A DNA stretch of 64,000 bases from Rhexocercosporidium sp. MPI-PUGE-AT-0058 (Eukaryota > Ascomycota > Leotiomycetes > Helotiales), in contig JAGTJL010000033.1 of NCBI GenBank assembly GCA_020746875.1, forward strand, positions 1-64,000, read 5' to 3'. The notes beneath the pieces are model-generated. The model had not been told where the DNA came from. It ran no database searches and saw only the letters and a program-made list of their open reading frames with translations. Position numbers and translations under genes: made by a program. Shown here one piece after another: positions 25,493-36,769 of this stretch (positions are counted from its first letter, which is position 1; each line of letters starts with the position of its first letter).

Positions 25493-27690
25493 TCACTCGA
25501 TGCCATCATCAACTTGGGAGCCTGATTCAGTTAACAGCTGAGAGACAGAGGCCTCTAGTTCTTCGTTGATGTCGATATCCCTCTCCGGAATCAAAAGCAG
25601 CATATTGCTTCCGTTGGCGATCGCAGCTTGGAAACACATTTGCGGGGTTAGAATATTCAAGTCGGTATCGTATACCCTTATCTGCTCCCTCTTCCTCATG
25701 TACTTTACCGCTATTCGCTCGACCTCGGATGGATCAGAGGAATAAACATGGAGACTATGACTAGTCCTCCAAGCGCCTCGGTCCAGAACCTTGAACGTGA
25801 TCCAGACGGAGTCTGGCGTCTGGGCCAGCGGAGTTGGATCCTGCAGAAGTGAGCTCGTTGAAATGAGTGATGGAGAGTATAACCTTACCTGCCGCCGTCT
25901 GGGCCTGGTGTTCTCTGCTGGAGTATTGCGATGACTTTCAGCTGGCTCTGGATTTCCCTCTAACTCGATTGTCTTCTCTTGTTCCCACCTCCGCTGATCT
26001 CGCGTCTCTTGCCGCTGCCTTTCTGCTCTCCGCCTATCTAACTCCCGCCTTTCCCGTTCCTGCTTCTCTTGTTCTAATTTCTCCTGCTGCTGTAGGTTTC
26101 GTGCAAACCTTTTTTGCAGCTTCTCCCGCTCCAATCTCTCCTGCTCCAATCTCTCCTGCTCCAATCTCTCTTGCTCCAATCTCTCTTGCTCCAGTCTCTC
26201 CTGCTCCAATGTCTCCTGTTCTAATCTCTCCTGCTCCAATCTCTCCTGCTCCAATATTTCCTGCCTCTCCTGTCGCTCGCCGGCTTGATCGTTTACTATA
26301 GTCCGTGAATCGCCAGCAGTGTCTAAGCTGGGTTCTACTGCCACTAGTTCTCGACCAGTAGCAATGCCCTCCATGTCAAGTTGCGTGTGTCGCTTTTTAG
26401 TTCGCTAGAAGTCTTTGAGTGTCCTCCCCAGTACTCGAACCTCTTCCTCTCGCCTCTGTCGTTGCCTAATCTCTTGCCGTCGTTGCTCTTCGTTGTCTCT
26501 TTCTTGCTCTTGCCGTTTCTGTTGTTGTTCAAGTTGCTTCGCTTGATCTGCTACTTTCTGAGCTTGCAATCCCTGTGCAAATATTTCCTGCAAATCTTCC
26601 CGCTCTAATCTCTCCTCTGTCCTCCTTAGCTCTAGCCTTTCCTGCTCCAATCTCTCTTTCTCCAGCCTCTCCTGCTCGAGTCTTTCCTGCTCCCACCTTT
26701 CTTGCTCCTGCCTTTCTTGCTCCCGCCTCTCGTGCTCCAGCTCTTCCTCCTCTTCCAACAAGTCATACACACTGTCACTGTCCATGCTTCCCTCCGCTCG
26801 CTCTGCAGCCTCCTCTTTGGTTATGTTCGAACCTGAGCTTCGTTCACTTCTAGCACCACTTTGCTGGTAAAGTGTCAATAAACCATCATAATGCTCCATC
26901 AAGTGCTCTGAAGATTGGCGAGACGGGCTCCTGTTGTTAATTGGTGAATGAGGGGAAACATCTTCCCCAAAGCCTTGTGGCGAACGACCTGGGGTTTGAG
27001 GACGAGGGTCTGGCGATGTCTCATCGGTCAAAGTGCTACTATCTGCCCCTAGCGGTTTACCAAAAAATGCCAAGTACACTGATTTCCGGACAAAAAATGA
27101 TGTGATACCACTTCCTTGCTCTTGCCGCTCATCATGTAGATGGTTGATGAACAAACAGTGCCGGTCTTCTATGAATTCGCGAGTGCTCTGCTTGCCGCAC
27201 CTTTTCTTCACGTGAACGCCTTTCCCAGAGGTGACAAGGATGGGACTTGATTGATGGTGTTCTGCTGCCGCATCCCCACGCCGTGAATACTGCTGCAAGT
27301 CGATGATCTGGTCAGACTGGAACCCCAATTCGGCGGCGAGATCAGCGAAACGGCGGAGTGTAGCCTCGTCCGCTTTTGTCGGGGCTTTCATCTGCGGGTC
27401 CTCGATTTCGGGCTCCTTGGGCATGTCGGGCCAATGGCGCATGGCAAAGGCGTGTATCTGTCGATACCCAAAGTCGGCCTGGTCTTCGGGAGTGCCCTGC
27501 CTGTATAGAAATTTCCCCTCGGTGACTTGCACTTTCACTCGGCCTTGCCTCTGGTTTGCACCGGTAAATCTTCGTTTCATTGCACTAGAGAGGCTCTGCC
27601 CCGGAGACAACGCCGTCAGCCTCTTCACGCAGTTCACGCAGTGTTCTAAGTATTGGACGTCCCTGAAGAGCGTGTGCAAGTCAATGGCGG
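25493..27690 (-). pseudogene. DUF3723 family gene, truncated and interrupted
   Basis: The minus-strand frame contains the DUF3723 core (VKVQVTEGKFLYR, GYRQIHAFAMRHWPDMP, ADLAAELGF, then GITSFFVRKSVYLAFFG). A long Glu/Arg/Gln coiled coil with many EQERL repeats follows. The C-terminal module is the one typical of this family (VWITFKVLDRGAWRTSHSL, then MLLLIPE). A canonical 48-bp intron fits at 25,841-25,888. A single in-frame TAG at 26,405-26,407 splits an otherwise continuous frame in the coiled coil. The N-terminal part is missing, because the frame runs into hAT sequence at about 27,64-27,69 kb. DUF3723 genes are recurrent accessory cargo of Starships, and their function is unknown. Expression of an N-terminal fragment cannot be excluded. 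Confidence 0.75.
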
Positions 27691-29885
27691 TACTACAGCT
27701 ATCAAGAACCACCTTAAACGCCATGGAATCAACGAATCTTCACCTCGACAGGAACGTGCAAAAAGGCAACAAAGCATTATTGATATTGCGCAAAAGGAAG
27801 GCCAGATACACCCCCAAAAACGGCGCAAACTTCATGATAACCCTGGGTCATCAATTAATGGCAATACACTAGAAATTCTATACGCGATTCATTACGGCCT
27901 GTAACGAACCCTTACGTCTCGTCGAATGTGAACAGTTCAGGGATCTTCTATATTACTTGAACAGGGAGGTCGACAACTGGCTTCCAAGCTCACACAATAC
28001 TGTGCGGGAGTGGGTGCTGCGCCAATATAAGATCAGGAAGGATATCCAAATACAGCGGCTCCAGAGCGCCCTGTCAGATATTCATATAATGGCCGACCTT
28101 TGGAGCTCACCTAACAAGCTTCCTATACTTGGAATTACAGCTGCATATGTGTGTGAAGACGGCAAAATGGAGACCTCTGTGCTTGCTGTGAAGGCAGTGG
28201 ATGGCGCCCACGACGGTGAGGATATGGCTAAATACCTGATGCAAGTGGTGGAGGAGTGGGGTATCGCATCAAAATTGGGCTATTTCAACACGGATAATGC
28301 ACCCAATAACGATACGATGCTAAGAGCGCTTTCAATGAGTACGTTCATGTACGAATTTATATTGTATTAGCTGACCTTCCTTCAGAGCTGGCACAGGATC
28401 ACTCCATCAAATATGACTATACTACCCACCGAATTCGTTGCCTTGGCCACATTATTAACCTGGCCGCACAATCCTTCCTTTTTGCTACCAAAGACGAAGA
28501 CCTTCAAGGTGATGAAGGCAATACACGTGTCAAGGCTACAGAGGCAGAGATGAAGGCCTGGAGGAAGAAGGGACCCTTGGGCAAGCTCCATAATATCAAT
28601 GTGTGGATTTCTAGGAGTGAACAACGCCTCCAAGAGTTCCTAAAGTTATCTCACAATCATCGAATTCCTCGGGATAATTCAACTAGGTGGAACTCCTGGC
28701 AAAGGCAAATCGATACAGCTATACAGGCAGATATGAGGGAGGCGATTGACCAGTTCCTGGCTCTTTGGGGTGACGATATAATTCAAGCTGATAAGTTGGA
28801 TGAGCAGGAGTGGAAGACCCTTGATCAAATGAATCACATGTTGTCCCTACTGAAGGAAACAACCAAATCCTTAGAGGTTTCTATAGTGTCTATTTCTAAT
28901 GGGCTGCCTGCTATGGACTTCCTTTTATCCAGATTCGAAGACGGTAGAATTCAATACCAGAACGATACAATTATGGCCCCACTCTACCAGAATGGCTGGG
29001 AGAAGTTAAGCAAGTATTACGAGCTTACCTACGTGTCTCCTGCATATACAGCGTCATTGGTATTGCATCCAGGTTTTAAGTGGGAGTATATTAATGAATG
29101 TTGGGATCCTTCGTGGTTGGAAAAATCCAAGGTTTGTGAGACACTGTTTTACAAATATAAGGTGTAGCTAACTTCTATATTATAGGGCCTTGTTAAGGCG
29201 CTATGGGAGTCAACGTATAAGCCAGTTAATACTATATCTCGCACTGAAATTGCTTCGCCATCAACAGGCCCTTCAGCAGGAGTTCCTTCCAAAAAACCAG
29301 TCAACCAATATACAGAGTACCTCCAAAAACACAAGGCCAAGATGTTAGCTAAACTCGACGATACTCCTCGCGGCGGCGACGATGAATACGAGCGATATAT
29401 CAAGGAAAGGCTTGAGTTAGTGGAGGACCCGATAGCCTGGTGGCTACAGCCAATGCAACAACACAAATACCCTAACTTGAGCAAGATGGCCATAAATATG
29501 CTGTCAATACCAGCTATGTCAGCTGATAGTGAGAGGTTATTCTCGTCGTGTGGCCTCACTCTTGAAGATCGACGTAATCGAATTGGGCCTGAGTTATTGG
29601 AGGCGTTGGAGTGCTTAAAATCATGGAATAAGATCAAGGAATTCAATATAGTAGAGCCAGTGGTTGGGGTAGCACCGGTGGATTGGCGCCAGCAAGGTAG
29701 CACCAGCGAGGTGTAGGCCGTACATCCAGTGCACACTGGCTACACACCCAGTTTGTACGGTGTCAATATGACAAGGATTTTTGAGTTCCTGGTGCAGTGC
29801 AGTGTAGAAGCAATTCACACCGAGTCCGTATTCAATAGTTGCTACACACCCAGTATTTATACTGTTTACACTACTGCCAACACTG
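27639..29885 (+). mobile_element. hAT-family DNA transposon (transposase relic)
   Basis: Plus-strand blocks give a hAT transposase: the end of a BED-like N-terminal region (GGTTAIKNHLKRHG), the RNase H-fold core (IMADLWSSPNKLPILGITAA, then GYFNTDNAPNND, then RCLGHIINLAAQSF), and the C-terminal dimerisation motif (WWLQPMQQHKYPNLSKMA, then SIPAMSADSERLFSSCG) ending at 29,716. A GT-AG intron fits at 28,339-28,385. A frameshift near 27,880 and in-frame stops at about 29,165 (or an extremely short 24-bp intron) indicate decay. The right end CCAACACTG at 29,885 and a CAGTGTT at 27,639 could be the terminal repeats, but the flanking 8-mers do not match and the BED Cys residues are missing. The left boundary is therefore unsure. 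The element separates the DUF3723 gene from a Helitron. Confidence 0.8.
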
Positions 29886-32010
29886 CAATTCGGGGTCATA
29901 TGATCGTCATTCCGCAGGATCCGGGCCCGCTCCTCCAGATTCTTCCCAGTCCCGAGCTGAAGCTGGATAATCTTATCAAGGTTTTTTGGCTGGGAAAACG
30001 GGCACCGGTCGATGCAGACCTGAAGCCATTTTTGCAGGTTGGGAAGGATAGGGTTCTGGCGGCTTTACAATATCTCGTTCGACACAACCATCTGTATCGC
30101 GACCTCACCATCAATCATACTATGATAGACGACTGGAGTGGCGATTTTATCCCGCCCGAGATCCGTGACAACATCATCTGTCTGGGGAGCTCGGACCATC
30201 ACGAACGTGAGGGATATACGGTTGGTCTGCAGACTGGCAATTGCGAAAATGATCTTCAGGCGGCGCAAGATGACGTTCTCGACTCGGATGACCATGAAGC
30301 GCTGATAACCGGTTCTGTCTACACAGATGTCAATGGAGAACGACAGGATCCGAATGTGCGGTTGATAGACACCTTACGGAGGGTGATGGCTGGCAACTCA
30401 TGCGCGACCGATGAAAATGTGCCGCCTGCGGATGAGCGTAGGCTTACGCAGGAAACCTTACCGACAATTTCCTATACGATGCACGGCCAGTCCGCCTTGA
30501 TGAACAATTGGGAAGATCCTCATTACTTTACCGCTGCCTTCCCTACCCTCTTTCCATACGGAACAGGGGGGCACCAAGAGGAGAGGATTTTGCCGGTGTC
30601 GCTTACGGCTTTTGCAGAGTGGGCGTTGAATCACCATAGCAGGAGGTAGGCAGTTATATTGTTTACCATTACGGAAGTTTAAGTGTAATCATCTTTACAG
30701 ATTCGCACGCCACAAGACATTCATGTACCTTCTTTACGATGTATTACAACTCCGAAGGTCGTCTCTTGGAAACGCGCTACTTGTGAAGCGTCGAAACTGG
30801 AGGTCAGCCGAGGAAGATATAGCGTCTTTAACAATTGGCCAGCTGGAGGATGCTGCAAAGGTTGTTGCCGACGGAGTGGTTATTAATGACCCTGTGATTC
30901 AACGGCTACAGCGAAATATTGTGACTATTGGGATGCAAGTGCCTGAGTCTTTCTCCCAAAAGCTAAAGAGGCGCTCCGAAATCAAAGGCTTACTCGTGCG
31001 AGATGGAATGTCTGCTTATTGGGTGACCATCAATCCCTCCGACTTGAGGAATCCCCTCGTTCTACTATTGGCTGGCGTTGAATTTTCCGGAGACGCCTTC
31101 CCTACTGCTAACGCAGCCATCCGCAATGCCACAGCAACGTCTAATCCTGTTGCAGTTGCTCAGTTCTTCCACCACACCTGTAAAGCGATCTTTGATGGGC
31201 TTCTCGGTTCTAATACCGGCCGAATTGGAATCCTGGGACAGGTCTCGAATCATTATGCGGTGGTTGAGACAAATGGTCGTGGAATGCTACATCTTCACGC
31301 GCTGGTGTGGCTGACTGGCAACCTCGAATTCAGCACTTTGCGAGATCGTGTACTGCGAGACAAGCCTTTTGCATCCAGGGTGATACACTATCTGGAATCT
31401 ATCATCATGGAAAGCTTAGACCTGGGAGTTGATAGTAGTACCAATGTTGAACCGGGAGTAATGCCGCCCTCCACCAAAGTCCTGGAGACCGATGCCGAAT
31501 TTCATGTTAGGTTATCCACTGACAGCTATGCTGTCGCCTCCAAGAAACAGCTCCATTCATCAAACCATAACGCTACCTGCTTCAAGTACAGTCGAAAAGA
31601 CCCAGGGCCAGAGACCTGCAGATTTAGGATGCCGCGGGACCTGGTTCCCAACTCCGAAGTCGATGAGTTCGGTGTGATCCACCTTGCTCGGAATCATGGC
31701 TGGGTTAACCCGTGGAACCCAGCAATTGCTAGCTGTGTCCGTTCCAATCAAGATATCTCCTGGATTCCGACTGTTGTAAAGGCGCTGTGCCTTATTTATT
31801 ACATTACGAATTATGCAACAAAAGATGACGTTTCTCCTTACCAAATGTTAGTCAAGGCTGCATTATTAAAGCAGTCAATTGAGAAAGCCAAGGCCACTTT
31901 GACACCAGATGCCAATGATCTGCGGATTAGAAAGAAGGACATGGACCAATTTGCTCTTCGATGCTTCAACACTTTGTCTCATGATCGCGAGATCAGTGGC
32001 GTTTGCTGAC
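29886..32010 (+). pseudogene. Truncated Helitron Rep (DUF6570 and Helitron-like N domain)
   Basis: Two frames joined by an intron near 30,648-30,701 encode a DUF6570-like N-terminal region (RGHMIVIPQDPGPLLQILP, ALQYLVRHNHLYRD) and then the Helitron-like N/Rep domain. The Rep domain includes HYFTAAFPTLFPYGTGG, the HUH motif in GRGMLHLHALVWLTGN, and the tyrosine region CLIYYITNYATKDD. The product would nick DNA for rolling-circle transposition. It ends at a stop at 32,007-32,009, just after LSHDREISGVC. The Pif1-type helicase half that completes autonomous Helitrons is absent, and the N-terminus is cut by the hAT end at 29,885. This is a two-ended fragment. Confidence 0.8.
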
Positions 32011-32142
32011 GGTGCTATTGCCGTAAGACTATAGGGTATGGATGGAGATGTTCTACAAGCTATGGCAGCCTGGTGTTATATATTTACGATCATTTTTATC
32101 GAGTTTATTCCACTTTCAAAGCATTTTGACCAATCACGTGTT

Positions 32143-32271
32143 TAATACGACCCGTATACGGCCAATATACGGACTCCGTGTCGTATTAACTAGTGTCAGT
32201 ACGTATTAAGTTGAACCCGTATCTTTTACGCACTGATTACCAAAATAGATCCGTATACGGGTCGTATAATA
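32143..32271. repeat. About 130-bp miniature inverted-repeat element
   Basis: The left end TAATACGACCCGTATACGG is matched on the reverse strand by ATTATACGACCCGTATACGG at the right. The tips themselves contain the short palindrome CCGTATACGG. Degenerate CGTATxxGG units also occur inside (near 32,170 and 32,215). No coding capacity. It lies just downstream of the truncated Helitron and could be a tiny MITE or a Helitron-associated terminal structure. Confidence 0.6.
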
Positions 32272-33586
32272 CTATTTAAAACTCTGCTCGTACTCGGCCA
32301 CCTCCATATCCGGAGTGTGCCGAAACTGCCACCCCAGTGCACTCTTGAAGACATGGGACAATTCGCTAGCGCTGTCTGAACTTGAAAAGCAGAAGATGTG
32401 TGATGTCCACGCTTGTGAGTGGGACCTCGTGGTTGGTGTGGGAATACGAAACCTCTGTATCATGACGAGCAGGCGTGGAGAGCTGGAGGAGCAAACCGAA
32501 CGGATCATCAACTCCCAGAAGCTTAGCGCGTTCGTGTTAAACGCTGCATGTATATGGTATCCGCCTTATTTCAACCATTATTATTTTGGAATCAAGCCAT
32601 AGTGTTAATGATAACAAAGCTAGCCCTAATTTAACAAGTGCAAACCAGGCGTAATATGCAAAGCTTTTATGCGGAGAATGCCAGTACATGCAGTGTGTGT
32701 AAATTTGAGTTGTGGAAGCTGCGAAAGATACGAGCACTTTAATATTGGTTGCAACCACAGCAAGTGAGTTTGTCCTGATTTCGAGAACTGGGGCTTGAAA
32801 TATTGTTTGCGTAACAGTGGCGTCGACCCACAGTAACATTACCCGACGGGGAAGACCAGCTAGATTTTTGAAATCATTATTCGTTCATGTGGCTTCAGTT
32901 CGTACTCCTCATTCCGAAGTACTACTGGACTTTCCCTCGTTTACTGATTAGGGGAATTGGCAGTGGTTAGAAGCCATTTCATATCTCTCCCTTGCATACG
33001 AAATGCAGCTCAACTGAGCATCACACAGTCCATTTTTCACGTTCGTTGGGCACCCTAGCTGAACACAAGTCTCGAGTGACTGCATTCATCTATTGGACTG
33101 AGGTAAGGCTGCTTTGGATGGTGGGTGTCAATTCAATGTAGGCAATTCTGTCGGACGGAACAACCCGCCGCCCCCTGCAAGCCAACACCTACATCGTCCA
33201 CCGGACCAAACCCCGCAGCCGAATCACCCTTTTCTTTTCCTTTCCCAATTTTGCTTATTTCACACCGAACATAGCGTGATCTAAAGCACTGTCTCAGCCC
33301 TTTTGATGGTCGTCTGATCCACGGCCACCGTGCAGAGAAATCGCAGTCGATGCCAAGATTCCGTCTCAGCTCAGCTTCTCTTTACGCACTTTGATTGGAA
33401 CTTGCGTTGCTTTGGCGTCCATATTAATAGCAATAGTATAGTTTTTCGTGTCAGAACCCGCATATGAAATGCATGCTGTAGGATTGTAAACATGCGGCTA
33501 TATATGTTTCTCTCAGATCCATCGCGTTGCAAGTACCTAGCACCTCCTCATGTTCTGAACGTTGTGAATGAGAATCACTAGACAGA
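32272..33586. other. Mostly non-coding; one short unassigned frame
   Basis: A plus-strand frame at 32,315-32,602 (95 codons, several Cys and aromatic residues, WYPPYFNHYYFG near its end) reads like a protein fragment but matches no family I recognise. The rest, to 33,586, has no credible gene. The last few hundred bases are the presumed promoter of the secreted-protein gene. Confidence 0.35.
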
Positions 33587-35132
33587 ATGCACTATATTAC
33601 TGCCTTCCTATTCGCTTCTATCGTATCCCAAATCAATGCCCAAATCTGCAAAGATTACTGGGGCGGAACTGCCACCTTTTGCGACGGTATGACATCTTCC
33701 AGTTAACAGGCTGCAAACAGAGTTAACATGGTAACCATTAGCTGACTGTGATGATCGCCATGATGACATTATTCACGATCGTTGCGGCGATGGAGCATGT
33801 TGCTGGACAGGTGAGAAAGCTTACTGTAGATGCAAGCCGAATCAGGAAAGAGAATGCCAGAATTTCTGGCAAGGTAGGCATTTTCATGCTTTTATTTCCG
33901 TTCGTTGGAAATCTCAATATCATTGCGCAACATTACTGAGGCATGCTCTAGGTCACGCGCCGTTCTGCGCCGGTAGTTGCCCTAAGGGATGGACAGCTAT
34001 CGAAAGCAGTAAGACAGGAGATGGCAGGTACGAAACTGTCCTAATTTTTATTTACAGTGCTCTCATTAGGAAGCTGCTGTACTCACAATAAATGTGTGGC
34101 TATAGTCACTGCTGGACAGGCCAGAAGGTTCTTTGTTCCCAGCCTGGTTGCCGTGCTGCCTGCCAACCTGGCGCTGTTGATATGAACTGTTTCTCGTTTT
34201 GGTCGTTTCTGGCTCCGGGGTTAGCAATCTTTGATAATGGCTGTAGCAAATCGGTAGGACTATGTGGAACGCTCGGTATGAAGGACGATGCGGAGGTGGA
34301 TTCAGTCGGCCATACCGATAGTGGTCTTAGTAGCGAAGCTGGTGAGTTTGGATTGTCTATTCCTTTTGCCGGTTGAAGATGATAATCAAAAGCTCTTAAT
34401 TCTGTAAAGTACTTGTTAACACAAAATGTGTGGTGCCCAGCCTCGAACATTCTTTCTGCCCTTAGGAATTCCTCCGCAGCAAGGAGGCCAAGCATTTGGA
34501 ACAGGACACAGCTGACGTCCTTTCTCAATTCCCGCTATTTGGACCGCCAATATGATACCAACTTTACCAACGAGACCAGCTGGTCAGACCAGAATCTCAA
34601 GGATTTGGTCCGTTCTCATTGGTACGATAAGAGTTACCACAATATTCGTCGGAATGGTGTCCTGGATCTTCCATTGCAGATGAGCGAGGAAGTGGTGATA
34701 CCGGGAGAGGGGGAATGGGGAGAAGTAGAGGGGTGGTTCAGTGCTACGGGTCCGACAGAAGTGCCACTCTTGCCGTGGCAAGTAAAAAATATCACGGGGA
34801 CTTGCCCATCTGCCGAGCCCCCAAGAAATTGCACGCTCCCTGTTGAATCTCCTGGAAACTGCTCGCTCTGTGTACCTTACCCGGACCAAAACAAATGCGA
34901 TTCCACCTCGTCGTGTTCAAGCACCCCTTATGGACCGATGTGTTCCTGTAGTCCCGGATATAAGGCGAATGCTCCTGGGAACGCTTCAAACATTCATTGG
35001 CGGTTGAAATGGCCCGTCTCTGGCCATGAACATCGGGTTTATGTTACTCTAGGCCAGAAATGCGACACATTGTGTGATAAGTGGTACTTGGGAGCCCAAG
35101 GTTGCCAGGAAGTATCTGTTAGCAATTGTTAA
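33587..35132 (+). CDS. Secreted cysteine-rich protein, unknown function
   Basis: A five-exon model joins 33,587-33,686, 33,742-33,873, 33,952-34,027, 34,106-34,341 and 34,441-35,132 (411 residues; all GT-AG and in phase). The N-terminus is a classical signal peptide (MHYITAFLFASIVSQINAQ), so the product should be secreted or wall-associated. Cysteine modules recur: CGDGACCWTGEKAYC, then CPKGW...TGDGSHCWTGQKVLC, then a C-terminal EGF-like block (KCDSTSSCSSTPYGPMCSC) followed by C..LC...Y. Several N-glycosylation sequons are visible. The repeated GDG..CWTG.K..C motif looks like a duplicated disulfide module. I do not assign an enzymatic or effector role. The first three exons are short, and their borders rest on phase and splice consensus only. 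Confidence 0.6.
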
Positions 35133-35199
35133 ATTAATGACCAGAGGGCGATGGTTGGTTTAGGTTGCTCCTAGAAAATCTCTTATGGATGATGAGTGG

Positions 35200-35965
35200 C
35201 CCGGTGTGACGGATTGACCGATCCTATGATCAATTCGTCACGTGATAATTCGTACATAAGCAAAACCATGCTATATTATTACCTCAGGCACTCAGGCCAT
35301 TATGCTCGTGCCTAAGGCACAGGAGCACGTGTCTAATCGGTAAAACTCACGTGCACTCCTCTAGCAAATGGCCTGAGGATCCTGTCAACCGCGCACACTG
35401 ACTACTCGACAATTTTCGGGCCTCCGAAGTATCACTTTTTTCCATATCCATCAATAGCCACATCAAAGCACACGGTATTTGTCCCCAATTTCACTGGGCT
35501 ATGAATCAAGGTATTCTCTATCTATATATCGAATTTTTTTTATACCCGCATGCCTATGGCTTGTAGAAAACTCTGATATGTGGTTGGCTAAGACTTTGGC
35601 ACGATCATCGTTCCAGCCACTCTTCCGCCGAATAGCATACGAAGCGTAAAGGAAACCCGGTCAAAAATCAGTGAAATGCTGAGGAGTATTGTATAACGCT
35701 TTCGTCGGTCGGGATTTACAAGTCTATCGTGTTGTTAGGCACGCGTTATATCCATCTTGACTCACGCCCAAAATCTTTGACAGGATCCTCAGGCCATTTG
35801 CTCGAGGAGTGCACGTGAGTTTTACCGATTAGACACGTGCTCCTGTGCCTTAGGCACGAGCATAATGGCCTGAGTGCCTGAGGTAATAATATAGCATGGT
35901 TTTGCTTATGTACGAATTATCACGTGACGAATTGATCATAGGATCGGTCAATCCGTCACACTGGG
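35200..35965. mobile_element. Element with near-perfect ~185-bp inverted repeats
   Basis: The left arm (about 35,204-35,392) and right arm (about 35,775-35,961) are almost exact reverse complements. They begin GTGTGACGGATTGACCG and end near GGCCTGAGGATCCTGTCA. The loop of about 380 bp has no coding potential. A flanking target duplication is not obvious; CCCxGTGTGACGG at both tips may extend the repeat. Near-identity of the arms implies recent activity or correction and little RIP. It is likely a non-autonomous foldback/MITE-type element. Confidence 0.85.
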
Positions 35966-36769
35966 AAATTCATGCAGAGAGCAAAAGTACTGTAAGGGAG
36001 AATCAGCCTGGTGTGAGGCAAAACCGAGGCAATAGAAGTTTTGAACGGCATGCTTGTCTTGGTGGTGAGGATAAATAATCACACCTCTGGTCTCGGTCAG
36101 ATTATAACGCGGTCGTCGAACAACATCATCTCGTGATCCAGCATCACCTCACCCTCAGCTCAACACAATCGGTCCTTCTGTTCTTCCACCCTCTTTGCTT
36201 TCTGTTTCATTCCCTTCTTCCCACAAACCCCAAAATCTTTCCACCACCGACACTCAGCACAAAATACCTAACCGCTTCACAACCGGCACCTATACCCCCA
36301 CCTACCACGCCTATCAAACAGCACACCACGCAGGTGACGACGTGCCCATCGCGTGCGGCGACGCATTGCTCGCCACGCTACTAACGGCGCGGACGACCCG
36401 CGTTTGGGCTGCGGGGCTGGCGACGGCGCTTTTGGTCGTGCCTGTTGCGCAAGGGCTACAGGAGAGGGGGTGCAGGGCGTGGTTTGGGATATGCTGTTAT
36501 GCGGCTTAGGGGCTGTGGTTTTGGGAATTGAGATGTTCTAGCGCTGGTAAGATTGTAATTGGATGTGATTGGGGGGGAGGTATGGGGTTTGTTAGCATGG
36601 AGATGGACGATGCACAGCAGCAGCGTTTAGTTCTGTGTGGTGGACATGGATTCTACTGGCTATGGCTTAAGCCACATCCATGTTGGGGGCTGCCGCAAGA
36701 CGCTAAAAGGTTTCCTGCATACTACAAAGTGTACCCGCCAACCATAGGCCTGGATAGGGGTTGAACCCA
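35966..36769. other. No firm gene; GC-rich frames without ATG
   Basis: GC-rich open frames at 36,195-36,541 have no ATG start and no recognised domain, although the end of one is hydrophobic. The region may contain the 5' untranslated part or a fragment of an unrecognised gene. A segment at about 36,600-36,760 runs into the mariner relic. Confidence 0.3.

Noticed and set aside
25867..26301. Plus-strand frame with repeated APISPAP peptides
   Set aside because: Antisense shadow of the EQERL coiled-coil repeats of the DUF3723 gene.
30649..32602. Full autonomous Helitron
   Set aside because: The Pif1 helicase motifs are not found after the stop at 32,007-32,009 in any frame I read, and the N-terminus is truncated by the hAT end.
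36195..36541. GC-rich frame with a hydrophobic end
   Set aside because: No ATG, no domain and no splice support; kept only as an unassigned region.
36684..36710. Similarity to the piggyBac end motif (GCAAGACGCTAAAAGG)
   Set aside because: Only about 16 bases match and the diagnostic CCACATCTTGGGATAG part is absent; likely chance or a very small remnant.
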